Below are positions 42,804-54,417 of a stretch of 64,000 bases of DNA, one piece after another (position 1 is the first letter of the stretch; every line of letters begins with the position of its first letter). Location of the stretch: the NCBI GenBank assembly GCA_010015805.1, contig ML978122.1:2948453-3012452 (forward strand), written 5' to 3'. This stretch comes from Rhizodiscina lignyota. Lineage: Eukaryota > Ascomycota > Dothideomycetes > Aulographales > Rhizodiscinaceae. The position numbers and the translations under genes are program-made. A model generated the notes under the pieces. It was not told the origin of the DNA and did no database searches. It saw nothing but the letters and a program-made list of their open reading frames with translations.

Positions 42804-45037
42804 GGGGCAGACCTCTTTTATCATCCATTTCAAGTTTCTCGACACGTTTCCTGCTCTGCGGCGGATTCACTGAAATGACATCATTCTCCTACACGGCCTT
42901 TGCTGCAGGCGCACACGCGACATGATTACCGTGGTGCGGAATTGGATTTCGATAGGTGCTATGTACGATATGGGCTAATACGAGCATCCAACACGATGGC
43001 AGTGTTTTCCTGTGATTCTTGCAGTCTGAGAAGCAGTATTTTCGCACGAATCAATATATGTCCCCCACCATGCTGAGGGTGAAGTCGGAGGGAGATACAT
43101 CTTACCGCACTGCCTCAATAAGCAATTCGGATATTCGCCACGTCCGGAAATGTCCTGGCGGAATCAGTCCTTCCAATCGAGGCCACATTTGGCAAGTGAG
43201 CCCCCAAATCTTGGGGCCTTTTGACTGATGAGGACTCCTATTTTGATTTTGATGCCAAGGATTTCCTATTTTTCGCACATTTCCAAGTTTAATGGGTATT
43301 CCTTCGGGCCCTACAAAGTGTTGTGTTCGCGGCTTCGGAGAGAGTAGCCGTAAGCCAGGCAGGTAAGAGGCTCGGTATGGCATGTTTCCCAGATCTGCGA
43401 TTGGCTATTATCGGGGCTACTTGAGCCGAGATGACCTGGCCGCTTTCCTTTCCAGAGCTTTTGCGACCTTCCTGTAGTATAACTAGGCTCTTCTTCGGCA
43501 CTTGTCTGTCGTGCGACAGGAGCACCGCCACCGCTCTCGGGGTGTGGCAAGCGCACCATCCATCTAGATGTATAAAGGCGTGGGTGACCGGTTTAAAGGA
43601 ATAGGAAGGCAATAAACACTCACCGGAAAGCATTATACATTGTAAACTCGCTATATGGCCGCACTTCTATGATAATGCTCCGTTTCTCACTGTGTCCGAA
43701 TTTACGCGATCGAACCATTACGGCCTTGTCGGCCGAGACCTGCACTTCTCAGCCAACCTTGGTGTGCTAGGCGGCAAAGCCGAACCGTAGCTGCAAACTG
43801 TCGGTGATATGGAGTAGAGACGTTGCTAAGAACATCCTTCAGCATCGAGAGAATCCACTGTTTCTCCTCAGACTGCAAATTCGGGCGAAGCCGCACAACG
43901 GCAACATGACATCTCAGCACCATGTGGGAGATGGAGAGCGCTGAACTTGCATCCTGCCCTGCACCTGCGAGATTGGTTTTAGATCAATCAACCGCAGCCG
44001 CAAAGCCCCCACGACCGGGAGGCTGGTTAAGGTTCGGTAACTCATCTGTCATCGACATCAGCCTTGCAACCAACACTCTGACCACACCACAGCATGCACG
44101 GCATGAAATGCCCCTGTCTGGTAAGCGAGGCCGCAGCCCGCTGTACCCAACGCGCAGGGTCCCAAAGTCCTCACCGTTGACGGCCTCCTTGGAGTGAGAG
44201 GTACGGATATCAACACGAATTTTCAATTATGGGTGTGGATCATGCTACCGGGAACTTCTCAGACTCTCAGTAGAGTGGGAAAGATTCCAAAGCCTGGAGC
44301 AGTTCACCGGATGATCAGTGCCAGAATAAGGCAATCCCCATTCCCCACTCCCAGAAATAAAGTAGAGCCAAAGCCAAAGCGTCCGGGAAGGATCCGGACC
44401 CACCACCAAGGTACGAAGCCGCACGTCCTCCCGACCCCTTTCCGCTCCACCAAAAGGCACCGACTACCGCCCCTATCGGTACCTCTACAGACGCCGAAAT
44501 CAACTGGTCAAAAGAAACTGTCAGCACAAAATATTTGACTCAGCGGCCTTCTCTGCCACGGCGTAGGCTGCTCAACTCCGGTTGGACGAAATGGCCACTA
44601 AGCTTCTCAGTAATCACGCCGCAGACCTAGTCTGGCCGTAGGGCTTCTGCGGGAGGCGCATTGAACCAATAAAGGCGGCACGGCCTCATCCACAATTGCT
44701 CTACATGTTCAGCCATGCGGCCGGAAGTGAGGGTGCGCGTGAGGGGATCGGCGCGGAAACCTATCAATTATGGTTCCGCCTCATGATATGGCTTGAAGGA
44801 GAGGCCGGGATGGGAGAGCTTGTCTGAGGTTAATGCATTCTGCACGACAGCAGGAGACGTTCGAGGTCAAGCGAGTCTGCACATCCTCGATGCTATAAGC
44901 TTCATTTACGTCCCCCGATGTCTGCCCTGTCTTTCCCACCTGTCAAACGATGTCGCCAGTCGCAGTGTTGATCCATTCAACAAATACACAGTCCCGGGAA
45001 GTCGGTTGACATCTGGTCGATCCTCGAGTCCCTGACC
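42804..45037. other. 2.2 kb gene-free region
   Basis: No gene is supported. Several frames of 70-115 codons overlap on both strands between 43019 and 44538; none has domain-like composition, a signal peptide or splice-consistent partners. I could not identify a transposon here. The last 150 bp are the presumed promoter of the seven-TM gene. Confidence 0.4.
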
Positions 45038-46219
45038 ATGTCGGATCCATCTCTCCCGCCGTACGTCCCGCTTCGCGACTTCAATTGGAGCCTCAGCCAC
45101 TTTGGAATCTTGCCATGGAATCCAACGGTTTTCTGTCTGATCTCGTCATTCTTCGCTGTCGCCCTGTATCTCTCAATTGAATTGATACTCCAAGTGTGGT
45201 TTACTTTCAAGCGACACAGAGCGCTGTATTACTGGTCTATCCTAATCACGACATTGGGCATCATTGGACATGTCGTGGCCTTCACCCTCAAGCTCTTTGT
45301 ACCCGGTGAAAATGAGATAGGGTCTACCTTCCTGGCGAAAATATCATGGGTCGCAAACACCACTGGCTTCTCCATGGTCCTCTATTCGCGTCTTCACCTT
45401 GTCCTGCGTAACTCGTCAGTACCGCACATAGTCCTGGCCTTTATTCTCGTCGATGGCCTCCTGTTCCACACGCCAGTCATAGTCTGCTCTTTTGGGCTGA
45501 GCACGCCAGCATTTCCACATTGGGTGCCTCCGATGGACATCGCCGAACGAATTCAGATTGTGGGCTTTACGATTCAAGAGTTCACAATATCCTCCATTTA
45601 CACGTACACGACCTGGAAAATGCTCCAGTCCGGGTATAGTGTGCAACTCCGCAATGTCCTCATCCTCCTTGTTCTCGCTCAAATCGCCGTGTTTTTCAGC
45701 GACATGGTCATGGTGGTCGTTGACTATGCCGATATGTTCACGCTCAAGGCCTCGATGCACCCCTTCATATACGCAATCAAACTGAAGATCGAATTCGTCG
45801 TGCTGAACCAGCTGCGGAGACTTGTCAGACACGGTATAGCACCGGGAGATCTGGAAGTCGTATCCGACGACGGAGAGACAAGCCAGGATTCGAACTGGTC
45901 TTCCTGGAAGCGGATTTCTCGACTATCCTGGACGAGATCATCGTCCTGGGAGAAGAGCGTCAAGAGTCCACCGATCCCAGCGACACCGTTGACCCCAGTC
46001 CAGCCACCCAGTGGCGTTCTGCTACGACCAAGCGAGCAATCCAGTCGGCAGATCTCGTTCTCTGACGTGGAGAAGGGATTGAAGGATTTCGAGGCTCGAA
46101 CTGACAGCCCCTTGAAGACTGGAGGCTTTCCCACTTTGCCAAGTCCGATAGAGGAGAATGAACTCCAGATTACGCAAATGGAGCGCCAATACCTGGGGAA
46201 CTTTCAAGTCCAATCCTAG
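45038..46219 (+). CDS. Seven-transmembrane fungal protein (DUF7703-like)
   Basis: This is a single exon of 393 residues. About seven hydrophobic helices fill residues 20-270 (FCLISSFFAVALYLSIELIL, YYWSILITTLGIIGHVVAF, AKISWVANTTGFSMVLYSRL, HIVLAFILVDGLLFHTPVIV, QIVGFTIQEFTISSIYTYTT, NVLILLVLAQIAVFFSDMVM), followed by a 120-residue cytosolic Ser/Pro-rich tail. The layout (extracellular N-terminus, long C-tail with many Ser) resembles the fungal DUF7703 group of integral membrane proteins, which some annotate as receptor-like. The function is unknown, and the domain name is from memory of the pattern, not a search. Confidence 0.8.
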   Translation: MSDPSLPPYVPLRDFNWSLSHFGILPWNPTVFCLISSFFAVALYLSIELILQVWFTFKRHRALYYWSILITTLGIIGHVVAFTLKLFVPGENEIGSTFLAKISWVANTTGFSMVLYSRLHLVLRNSSVPHIVLAFILVDGLLFHTPVIVCSFGLSTPAFPHWVPPMDIAERIQIVGFTIQEFTISSIYTYTTWKMLQSGYSVQLRNVLILLVLAQIAVFFSDMVMVVVDYADMFTLKASMHPFIYAIKLKIEFVVLNQLRRLVRHGIAPGDLEVVSDDGETSQDSNWSSWKRISRLSWTRSSSWEKSVKSPPIPATPLTPVQPPSGVLLRPSEQSSRQISFSDVEKGLKDFEARTDSPLKTGGFPTLPSPIEENELQITQMERQYLGNFQVQS

Positions 46220-46899
46220 GTCTAACAATGGGCCTGTTCAGAGCATTGTTTTATTAGCATTACGCATTGAAGGATTTTTTATCATGCATTTGAGCCATGG
46301 CGTTGGGGGATTGGCTGCCAGGCAAAATATGCGCGGCATGGAATGACTGGGACGGCGAAAACTGTAAATAGTATTAACGTGGCAAGACACACGAGATTCC
46401 TTTTAAAGGAATTGATAAATGCATAAATGCACACAGAACAGGACTAGGCATTAATGCTCAATGACTGCACCTCCTCTAAAAAATGCTCCTTCTCCGACGC
46501 AAGCGAGTTGGTGGATTCTGGCTGACATGGCTAGGTATTGGGCATAAACGTACGAATTGTGTTAAAGTAAGATACCAATTCAAGGAAGTTGCATATGCGC
46601 GCAGAATGATTTGCTGTCAAGTTTTTACCGCAAGACAAACGGAGCCTGACCGGTGGTGTGAGACTGGAAGTTGTGTTTGATGGTGTGTGGGATCCGCTTA
46701 GAAAGCCCATCCTAGCTTACAGAAATCCACAGATTTGGTCAGTGGGTGGAACTCTGCATCGGCTGTGCGGAAGCCAAAGCTTGAGTTGCGGCCGATAGAT
46801 CCGTTCCCATTACAAGCCCAAGGGTCGTCGAACATAAGCCACATTGGCATCTAAGCGCATTCAAATCGCAGCTCTCGCAGTAGGGAAAGCAATTGAGTC
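46220..46899. other. Intergenic, convergent 3' ends
   Basis: This is the region between the stops of the seven-TM gene and the crotonase-like gene. Nothing is recognised in it. Confidence 0.4.
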
Positions 46900-47892
46900 C
46901 TACAACCCGTCATGCATCTTTGCCACGTCTTCCGTCGAAGCCAAATCCCCAAGTGTGAATGCATTTGCAGAGAAATTGCCCATTAGGTCCACAGCCCTCT
47001 CTAACACGCCGATCTGTGTAGGCAAGAACCGGAGTGTGGAGGCCAGGTCCTGCTGTATCTGGTCTTCGCTGGGACCCCACGCCCGGATCGCGACCTTTGT
47101 GATGTTCAATGCTCCAGGATCTAACAGTGCCATTCGAGTGGCTAAATCATCGACGTGATTTCGTAGCTTCGCTTGGGAGTCAAAAGCGCGGGTAACCCAC
47201 CCAAGTTGGTCCGCTTGTGCACCAGTGACAGGACTTCCGGTCAGGAGATACTCCGCCGCCTTTTGCATTCCAAGCGCACGTACGACGTATTGGGCTCCGC
47301 CATTTCCAGCCAGTCCACCAGAAGTCACCTCCGGCGCGCTGATGAGAGCATCAGGGCCGGCAAAGCTCATATCGCATTGCACCACGAATTCGTTTCCGGA
47401 ACCCGCGGCACGACCGTTGATTTCCGCTATGAAGATTGTGGGAAGATGGCGGAGGAGCTGTATGGCTTCGAGAGTCGTATTGAAGAGTCGCTGTGTCGTT
47501 TCCGTCGAGAAGGTAGTCCGATTTGGGAGGAAGTAGTTGACGTCGTAGTACCACATGAAGAAGTTCGGCACATCGGAGGAGAAGATGACGACTTTTGGTG
47601 GAGCGGCTGTGACGTTCTTTGAGATGTTACCCGGTTCAAGGGCATGGAGGAAATCGATGATGTCGGTGTTGAGCTTGTAGTCGTAGAGATTGATGGGTGG
47701 ATTGTGCATTGTCACTCGCAGAACGGAGCCATTGTGGCTTGCACTCGTAGTGAGCGTTCCATATCCTGTTGAGTTATCCCTTTCCCATGGAAGCTCCGTG
47801 CCTCCTGCGAACGCTGGACTAGCAGCCAGAAGGAAGCTGATGAAGGGGATTAGAGACATTGGGAACCGATTTGAATTATTTGGCAATCTCAT
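46900..47892 (-). CDS. Secreted crotonase-fold (enoyl-CoA hydratase/isomerase-like) protein
   Basis: This is a single exon of 330 residues. A signal peptide lies at the start (MSLIPFISFLLAASPAFAGG, from a second ATG 11 codons in; the first ATG adds MRLPNNSNRFP). The crotonase core includes VVIFSSDVPNFFMWYYDV, LRHLPTIFIAEINGRAAGSG with the oxyanion-hole Gly pair, NEFVVQCDMSFAGPDALISA, PEVTSGGLAGNGGAQYVVRA with a Glu at one catalytic position, and LTGSPVTGAQADQLGWVTRA. There are about eight NxS/T sites. A CoA-dependent fold with a secretory signal is odd because acyl-CoAs are intracellular; such secreted paralogues occur in some fungi but their substrate is unknown. A peroxisomal C-terminal signal is absent. 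Confidence 0.88.
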   Translation of the reverse strand: MRLPNNSNRFPMSLIPFISFLLAASPAFAGGTELPWERDNSTGYGTLTTSASHNGSVLRVTMHNPPINLYDYKLNTDIIDFLHALEPGNISKNVTAAPPKVVIFSSDVPNFFMWYYDVNYFLPNRTTFSTETTQRLFNTTLEAIQLLRHLPTIFIAEINGRAAGSGNEFVVQCDMSFAGPDALISAPEVTSGGLAGNGGAQYVVRALGMQKAAEYLLTGSPVTGAQADQLGWVTRAFDSQAKLRNHVDDLATRMALLDPGALNITKVAIRAWGPSEDQIQQDLASTLRFLPTQIGVLERAVDLMGNFSANAFTLGDLASTEDVAKMHDGL

Positions 47893-48621
47893 GTTCGGGC
47901 ATAGAAGACTAGAAGTATTGTGTGATGTTTGGTTCCAATCCAGTCTAGGTCTGAGAGGACCAGCAATAGGAACTGCTGGAGGATGTTGAAGGGAACTGAT
48001 TGAATGAACACATAGTTGGAGAGAAGAACAATGTGGTTTTGTATTCAGAGACTGACATTGCAATCAACAGTGGCTTGGGATATTGGTAATGCAAAGACAT
48101 CATCGGCAAAGGATTCGGAGGCCGTGTATCCGTCATATAGAAATCAGGGGAACAACATAAATAAAAGAAATGGCGTCCGTGTGAGCACTAGGATGCTTGG
48201 CATAGTGAGAGATGGACTTGGAGAGATGCCATCATGGAGACTTGAATATGATCCGAGCCGCCGCTCCTCTGTGGGTGTGAACCGCATCCGTCCCTCAGCT
48301 AGAAGTTGGCCAGGGTTCGGTATCCCCGATGGATTAACAAGTTTAATGTTTTATTATTCATCAGCGGCTCCTAACTCCGATTCGTCAGCATTGTAATTAC
48401 TGAAGATCGCAGGAAATCTATCCGGCGGTGATTCGCGGCATACCGGGGTGTCAGCAACCCAAAGTCAACATCAACGTATCTTTTCCCAAATCTTCAGGTG
48501 TCGAAAGTATTCTCTGCTGCCAGATTTTCGAGCAACAGAAAATCATAAATGAGGACAGATCTGAATAAAATAGTATCCTGAAATTCAAAGATTGTCCTAC
48601 GAACAGCGTCTAAGTCACGCC
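47893..48621. other. Intergenic region
   Basis: The start of this stretch is the upstream region of the crotonase-like gene. It is A/G-rich and no other feature is recognised. Confidence 0.4.
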
Positions 48622-50292
48622 TTACATCTTTTTTGGTGCAGCCACGGCTACCTTCTCAACTGCCCCTTTGACACCGCTTGCTCCGCCTTCAATTCCCGCA
48701 CTTCCAATATTCTCCAGGTTCTTATTGAATTCCAGCACTTGCATGCAAAGCCCTTCAGCTGTTGTGACTGGCGCGCGGTATCCCAATCCTCCAGCTTCGG
48801 GTGCAGCTCTGGCAGCACTGTCGTCGAGCACAGTGTGCACACAACTTGCGCTAAATAGTGCAGGAGTGAGCATGCATAACGGTTGCTCTATCTCTGGAAG
48901 CCAATTCAGATAGTACTGCAGACGAGAATATCCTTCGACGAGATGAGACATGACAAAAAGCGTTATTGGAGGAATTCGGAAGAACTTTGGCTTCGACAGT
49001 GCAGTTAATGGAAGAAGGGTGTAAATATCACCGAAACGGATTGCTGGATTCGGATCTGTGACGATGAAAGCTCGACCACCGATATCAGGTAGATTTGATG
49101 ACTTTTCTAGATCGATGAGACGCTTTTCGTACAACAGGTGAGCGAGTACCGCATTTGAAACCGAGATGAAGTTCTGGATAATGTGGTCGATCCACCTGTA
49201 GGAGTAATTAGCTAGGTGGTCTGCTAAAAGATTTGTTGCCTGATGGCGTTGGAGTACTAGAACTTACTGCGGTCCGCCATTGTGCGTCAAATACGTACCA
49301 ACGGTAAAATCACCACCACCTCCATAAATACCATTTCCTGGTCTGATGGCGCCTGTTCTCATTCCGCCGGTCTTGTCATCTGCGTCAAGAACAAATTGCT
49401 CCGCCATCCATTTGCTATACGGATAATTACTGAAGAACTCCTCTTTCTTCTCTGGCAATCCTTTCGTGTCGTCTCCAAACACTTGGGCAAAGAATTTGCC
49501 ATGTCGCTCCCATGGGCGCGCCCACAGATAAGGCCTTCTTACCCCAACAGAACCGGACGAGGTTGCAATGAGGATACTAGCTCCTACTGCTTTCGCAGCA
49601 TCGAGTACATTCTTGGTCCCCTCAACATTGACCTTGGAACATCTCGGGTAGAATATGTCAGCGGTCTCCCAGTGGCGGATCACCGCAGCACAGTGGAGGA
49701 CCGTCAGCGGTGCATCTTTTACGTCGCCGGCCCATGGTGCTTCGAAAGCACGAAGAATTGATTGCGGATCTGTAACATCGCCCGCCTCAAATCCGACTTT
49801 GGCGGTTGCATCTTGGAGCACTTGCAACCTTTGCGGGCCACGGAAATCATTTGCCCAAAGGCTAGTTGGAGGGCGGAGGTCGACAACCCGAATCGATGTC
49901 GGAGACTCGCCTCGTTGGAGGAGATGGAACACTGTCCACTTACCCAGAAAACCTGTGATATGGTCAGCTCTGAAATTCTGATGAAACTCGCAACAATAAA
50001 TGGCTGGCAGTTATTATGCCTCGATCCCAGTGGTCAATTGCGGGGAGGATCGCGGCCACAAACCTGTACCACCAGTGACAATATATCTGCGCCCAGTCTT
50101 TGGAGGTAAATGTTTCGCAAAGTCAATCGGGTCACTCTCTATCCTCTTGTATGTCTCTCTAGCAAATTCTTCCGTGAACGGTTTGCCTGCAAGGCGCGCG
50201 ACATCGTCCGGAATCGCGCTAAGGGCGTTGTTCACGTGCCAGAGGTACAAGATGAGTAAGACGAACGCAAAAAGGGTTACATACACGATCAT
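48622..50292 (-). CDS. 3-beta-hydroxysteroid dehydrogenase-type extended SDR
   Basis: Three exons, 50292-50064, 49952-49268 and 49195-48622 (introns 111 and 72 nt), encode 495 residues. An N-terminal membrane anchor lies at residues 1-20 (MIVYVTLFAFVLLILYLWHV). The cofactor motif YIVTGGTGFLGKW is rebuilt across intron 1, so the intron splits the Rossmann glycine motif. Further marks are VEGTKNVLDAA, SSGSVGVRRP and the catalytic YPYSK, then the ligand-domain part WIDHIIQNFISVSNAV and VTDPNPAIRFGDIY. It would oxidise or reduce a sterol-like or other hydroxy substrate at the ER. The true substrate is unknown: the class includes ERG26 as well as secondary-metabolism reductases. It diverges from nothing nearby. 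Confidence 0.9.
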
Positions 50293-50526
50293 CGTGTAAT
50301 CGTTAAACTACAGAAAGAGCTAAATCATGAAAGTTGCAAATTTCGAGTTAGTCGATGAGCGAGCGCGCTATTGGCAAGAATTTCAGGTAGACAAAGTTGT
50401 GAACGAGGGAATTACGCTAGCTTGAACGGGCTAGAGTAGATAATGTCTCCGTTTAACAAGACTTTTAGTAAGTTCAACTTTAGTTCAGCCTTCAGCATCC
50501 ATGGATGCCCTCTTTCTTTTTCTTCC
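50293..50526. other. Intergenic gap
   Basis: This is the upstream region of the 3-beta-HSD-type gene. No feature is recognised. Confidence 0.3.
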
Positions 50527-50548
50527 TCACCAGGGATGGACGCCATCT

Positions 50549-51334
50549 TTATAGACGAGACATCCGACATCTGCATCTTCGCTGCCCTCCTACGATGCTA
50601 AGAATAAGCTCTCCAGAGACTTCTGGGTCTCCAGCTTTGCCCCAGCCGCTCCTCGCTTCCTCGCTTGGTCCACGAAGGTTCGACCGTACGAATCCAGGAC
50701 TCGCAACACATACCTTCAGGCCTTTTCGGCCACAATCTTTCGCCTCTAGCACGGCTAGCATGTTAATAGCGGCCTTGCTTACTATATACGCATCTCCGTT
50801 TCGAATATTGTCGTGAGTCGGCGGCGTTTGATGAGCATTTCGTGGCAACGTCCTCGCACCGCTGCTCACGTAGATAGAGTATGGATAATGGGATCTGAGC
50901 AGCAATGGTCTGAATGCTGCTGCAACCATGGCTGGCCCCGTAACATTAGTTGCCAGGCACAGCTGAAAGCGTGTCCTGACATCAGGGTCCATACATCCCG
51001 ACGCCGCATTATTCACAAGCACGTCCAGCCGTCCAAATTGCTTTTCAACGTGCGCCGCTGCTTCTTTGATCGAATTCTCATCGGTGACATCTGACCGAAG
51101 AGTAGAGAGCGCTCCTTTGATACCGGCTGCCTCAATGTCAGATTTTGCAGCTTGAGCCTTCTCTTCAGATCGACTGGCTATTATAACATGAAATGAGTCC
51201 GACGTGCAAGCCAGCACCTTTGATGTTGCAAAGCCGACTCCAGAGTTCGCACCTGCGCAACTTATCAGCAGACAAGGGATCTCAAGGTTGTATTTGCTAT
51301 AATTACCGGTGATGAGAACAATTGTGGAAGCCAT
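50549..51334 (-). CDS. Short-chain dehydrogenase with a frameshifted C-terminus
   Basis: Two exons, 51334-51307 and 51252-50549 (intron 54 nt, phase 1), encode 243 residues as read. Intron 1 splits the cofactor motif, giving IVLITGANSGVGFATSKVL after splicing. The SDR marks are NNAASG, YVSSGAR, the catalytic YIVSK and VCVASPGFVRSNL. The frame ends QRRCRCRMSRL, unlike the family. One base further along, the other frame reads EGSEDADVGCLVYKDGVHPW and then stops at 50527, which is the typical end of these SDRs. An extra G near 50590 (plus-strand C) explains this. It may be a true mutation or a sequencing error; the catalytic core is intact. Confidence 0.8.
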   Translation of the reverse strand: MASTIVLITGNYSKYNLEIPCLLISCAGANSGVGFATSKVLACTSDSFHVIIASRSEEKAQAAKSDIEAAGIKGALSTLRSDVTDENSIKEAAAHVEKQFGRLDVLVNNAASGCMDPDVRTRFQLCLATNVTGPAMVAAAFRPLLLRSHYPYSIYVSSGARTLPRNAHQTPPTHDNIRNGDAYIVSKAAINMLAVLEAKDCGRKGLKVCVASPGFVRSNLRGPSEEARSGWGKAGDPEVSGELILSIVGGQRRCRCRMSRL

Positions 51335-52286
51335 GGCCAAGAGTCAGGATCTTTAGGATCTGCTGAAGCATCTTGGTGGGCCGTCCACAGGAAGAAATAC
51401 CAGAAGACTCGTGGATTGGGCCGCTACCACTGGCATAGGAGCGCTGTTCCTTGGATCCTTAGGCTATCGTCCAGTTGAATTGAGACTCATCCACTGGCGT
51501 GAGCTATTCCCGATTGAGGCGCATACTTGCCATTTCGGGAATCCGGAAAAATCTAGCTGGAGTTACAGAGTATCAAGCGGAGATAAGCAAGCATCAAGCG
51601 GGACAGAGAACTAGAGTTATGGAGCACATCTATGGAATGAGATTGGGCTTTGCGCACTCGCTTCTGGAGGGTTCATTTGATTGTGCCCGGGGTCCGTTCA
51701 AACCAATTGCGTGGATTTGTTAAATCTCACGACTTTAGCCGCTTTACTTTTCGTGATTAAGCTCGTACTCTACGTGTAGTCACGTTAGTTCCCAGGTTCG
51801 ACCTGTTTAAGTGACATCATACAATGCGTGGAGACATACCCATTAGTGAAGTCCATAACTTATGGACCAGACTTCGCGCATGTGCGGAGGTTGAATTCCA
51901 TTGCAATCAGAGTCTGCTCATGTTGGTTGTATTGGGTTTCTGAATTGAAGTATATTTGTCTTCTGGCCGATGCTGCCAATTTGCTGCGCATGGACAAGGT
52001 ATGCCGTACGAGTCGCCACGGTCGTCGAGTCGCGCCTCGTCTTGAGCCTCAAGGCTCTGTTTCAGGGGGATGGTTTTACAGCGCTCTTGATCTGTTGAGG
52101 TTGTCCACGTAGAAGAGGTTCATTGAAGTCCTCGGAAGTGTTTTCCGAGAAAGACTTTTGAGTTGTTGAATCTAAATACGTATGTTACAATAGGAAGTCT
52201 CCAGACATCTGCGCATCATGCCTAAAGGTCAGGGTATATCTACAAACGGAAACCATAAACTGTTTAAGAAAGACGAAAATTCCACG
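51335..52286. other. Intergenic region, 0.95 kb
   Basis: This contains the SDR promoter and the 3' flank of SAC1. No gene or repeat is recognised; frames at 51411-51723 are unsupported. Confidence 0.4.
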
Positions 52287-54417
52287 CTACTCCTTTCTCT
52301 TTTTGCCTTCCTCTGCATGACTGAGAACGTCTTGAAGACCCAAGTGGGCAGGAGGGTTAAGTTTTGGCCACTTGACCTGTGTAGAGTCAGCATGTGAACA
52401 TGTCAATCGAAAAGACAACTTACAAATAACGTCCCATGCGTCCACATGAATCGCAAGCAACCGCCAGCAACGAGGAAAGATACAATCATCATGAGTCTCA
52501 GGGGCCATACGTTTGCTTCTAAGTCTCTTCTCGTGAAGGAGCCAACAAGTATGAAAAAGACGCCTCCAGCGACAATGTATGGAATGGCTTGTATGAGCAA
52601 CGGTCTATTATCCACAAATATATTCCCAGCCGCACTCTCAGGAAGATATGCGCCCAAGAAGAGGTCAAAAGCATCTTGTCGTGGCCCATCGAGAAAGTTG
52701 TTGCAGACGTATCGTGTCGTGGAATTGTTGAAGTCATTGAACATGCCCATTTTCGTCCTATTTCCCGTGCGAGTAAAGTCCGTTTTCAGCGCACCGGTGC
52801 CTGAGTATGACTTGGAGACGACATCTGCGTTGTCCGCCCACATGTTCCGGAATAGGTTCTCGAACGCGGCATCGTCTTCGCAGAGCTCGCCTTCTCGCAG
52901 GTATCCGAGATCAATCAGCATGCGCGTGATGATGTAGCGGCCAAGCATGCTCTGTACAACGTTTGTACGATCAAGGCAGTCCATGCAATTGGTCCGTACC
53001 ACAGCACGCTGCGTATTCCGAACTTCGACGCGTCCGTAGGAATCACCCGGCATGTCGATGCTCCGGAAGTAGCCTCCAGAAAGGACAGGCTGTTCGAGTT
53101 GTTCCATGAGTAGCTTCGCGCGGTGCCATCGTAACCCTTTTGTCTCGCTGTGGAAGTCGAAGTATACATAATGCAGTCGATCGAACTTTTGGTGGACCTC
53201 GTCTGCCTCAATCACGTCGAATTTTTCACTCGTCTTGCGGTCCGCCTCCTTCCCCTCTGATGGTGTGGAGACGAGTATCTTGATAAGTTGTTCATACGCA
53301 TCTTTGATGCGCTTTTCTCGTCCCTTCTGGTTGACAAGGTTTACGAGGTAATTATCCCCGTAGGTGCGTATCTGTTCATCGAAATGAAGTTTCGCCGCAT
53401 GGACCGCGCTTTCGACGGCCCGCACTTGGAGCTTCGGCGTGTAGTGCAGATTGTTGACCTCAGTCCAATACACCGGCACGCTACCTCTTGTCTGGACGTA
53501 GGAAAGGACTTGGACTTCTTGCCCGGCGCTCCCGCCGATCTTGCCGTTCTGGTAGCCACCACTGCCCTCGTAGCCGCCTAGTCCTCGTGAATCGTCATCG
53601 TTCAAGAGAATGAGCTGCTCCGTCTCATTAAAATTCGAGACGTGGCCCTGCTCATCTATACCACGCGAGAAGTATCGAGTGCCAGCCCGGAATCTAGATC
53701 GTCGTGTGATCACTGCAAACTTGAACGGATGGCCCTTCACGGATGCATTCTTGATCTCCAACATGCCGTACATCACAGGCAGAATATACGGGTCTATTGC
53801 AGGTTGCTCGCCCGACACTTGCCTGAAGCCGTATCTTGTTGTTCCACCAGCACGAAAGTCCATGAAGTCTGTCTGGAGAAATTTGTTCCAGAAAAAGCGG
53901 TCGTCTGCGCGCTTCCACATTGGTACCGTGATGTCTGTCTGGGACTGTCGCTGGAAGCTGCTGGTAATGTCGAGCGAGTAGGAGAAGTACATTGGTCCTG
54001 CCTTGATAACGGCTTTGATCATGTTCACGAAGGTCTCTTCATCGGGATCCTTGAGCTGCCGCTCTCGGAGGGGTAGCACTTCGGTGGCAACGACTTTGTA
54101 GATTGTATGACCCTTGAGCTTTCCAACAGGTTTCGCCTTGCTTATGAGGATCAAATATTTGTCTACTTATATCAGCGACTGTAGAAGGTGGTCATCACAG
54201 GGGCAAACCAACCAAGGCGCAGCTTGATCATTCCTAGAATACCGGCAATGCTGGAGACGCGCTTTGAACCCAGCATCTTGTCATCTTGAAGCCGCAGGTC
54301 TCCAGAAGGCCGGTCGATAACGAGAGTGGGGGTGGAGGGAGACGACGGTGAAGAGAATGCATAATGTGAGGCTGAGGCGTGTACGTTGATGTCGCGGAAT
54401 GGGAGGGGAGCGGCCAT
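52287..54417 (-). CDS. SAC1: Sac1-type phosphoinositide phosphatase
   Basis: Three exons, 54417-54213, 54162-52424 and 52376-52287 (introns 50 and 47 nt), encode 677 residues. The N-terminus MAAPLPFRDINVHASASHYA is the usual Sac1 start. The Sac domain runs to about residue 540, with the catalytic CX5R motif in TNCMDCLDRTNVVQSMLGRY. Two C-terminal membrane helices follow (LIQAIPYIVAGGVFFILVGS, LRLMMIVSFLVAGGCLRFMW), then a charged tail ending KKRKE, a KKxx-like ER retrieval signal. It removes phosphates from PI4P and other phosphoinositides at the ER/Golgi. It is divergent from RAB5, 390 bp apart. Confidence 0.96.

Noticed and set aside
43019-44538. Several 70-115 codon frames in the 42.8-45 kb gap
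   Set aside because: They overlap on both strands with no domain-like composition or splice partners.
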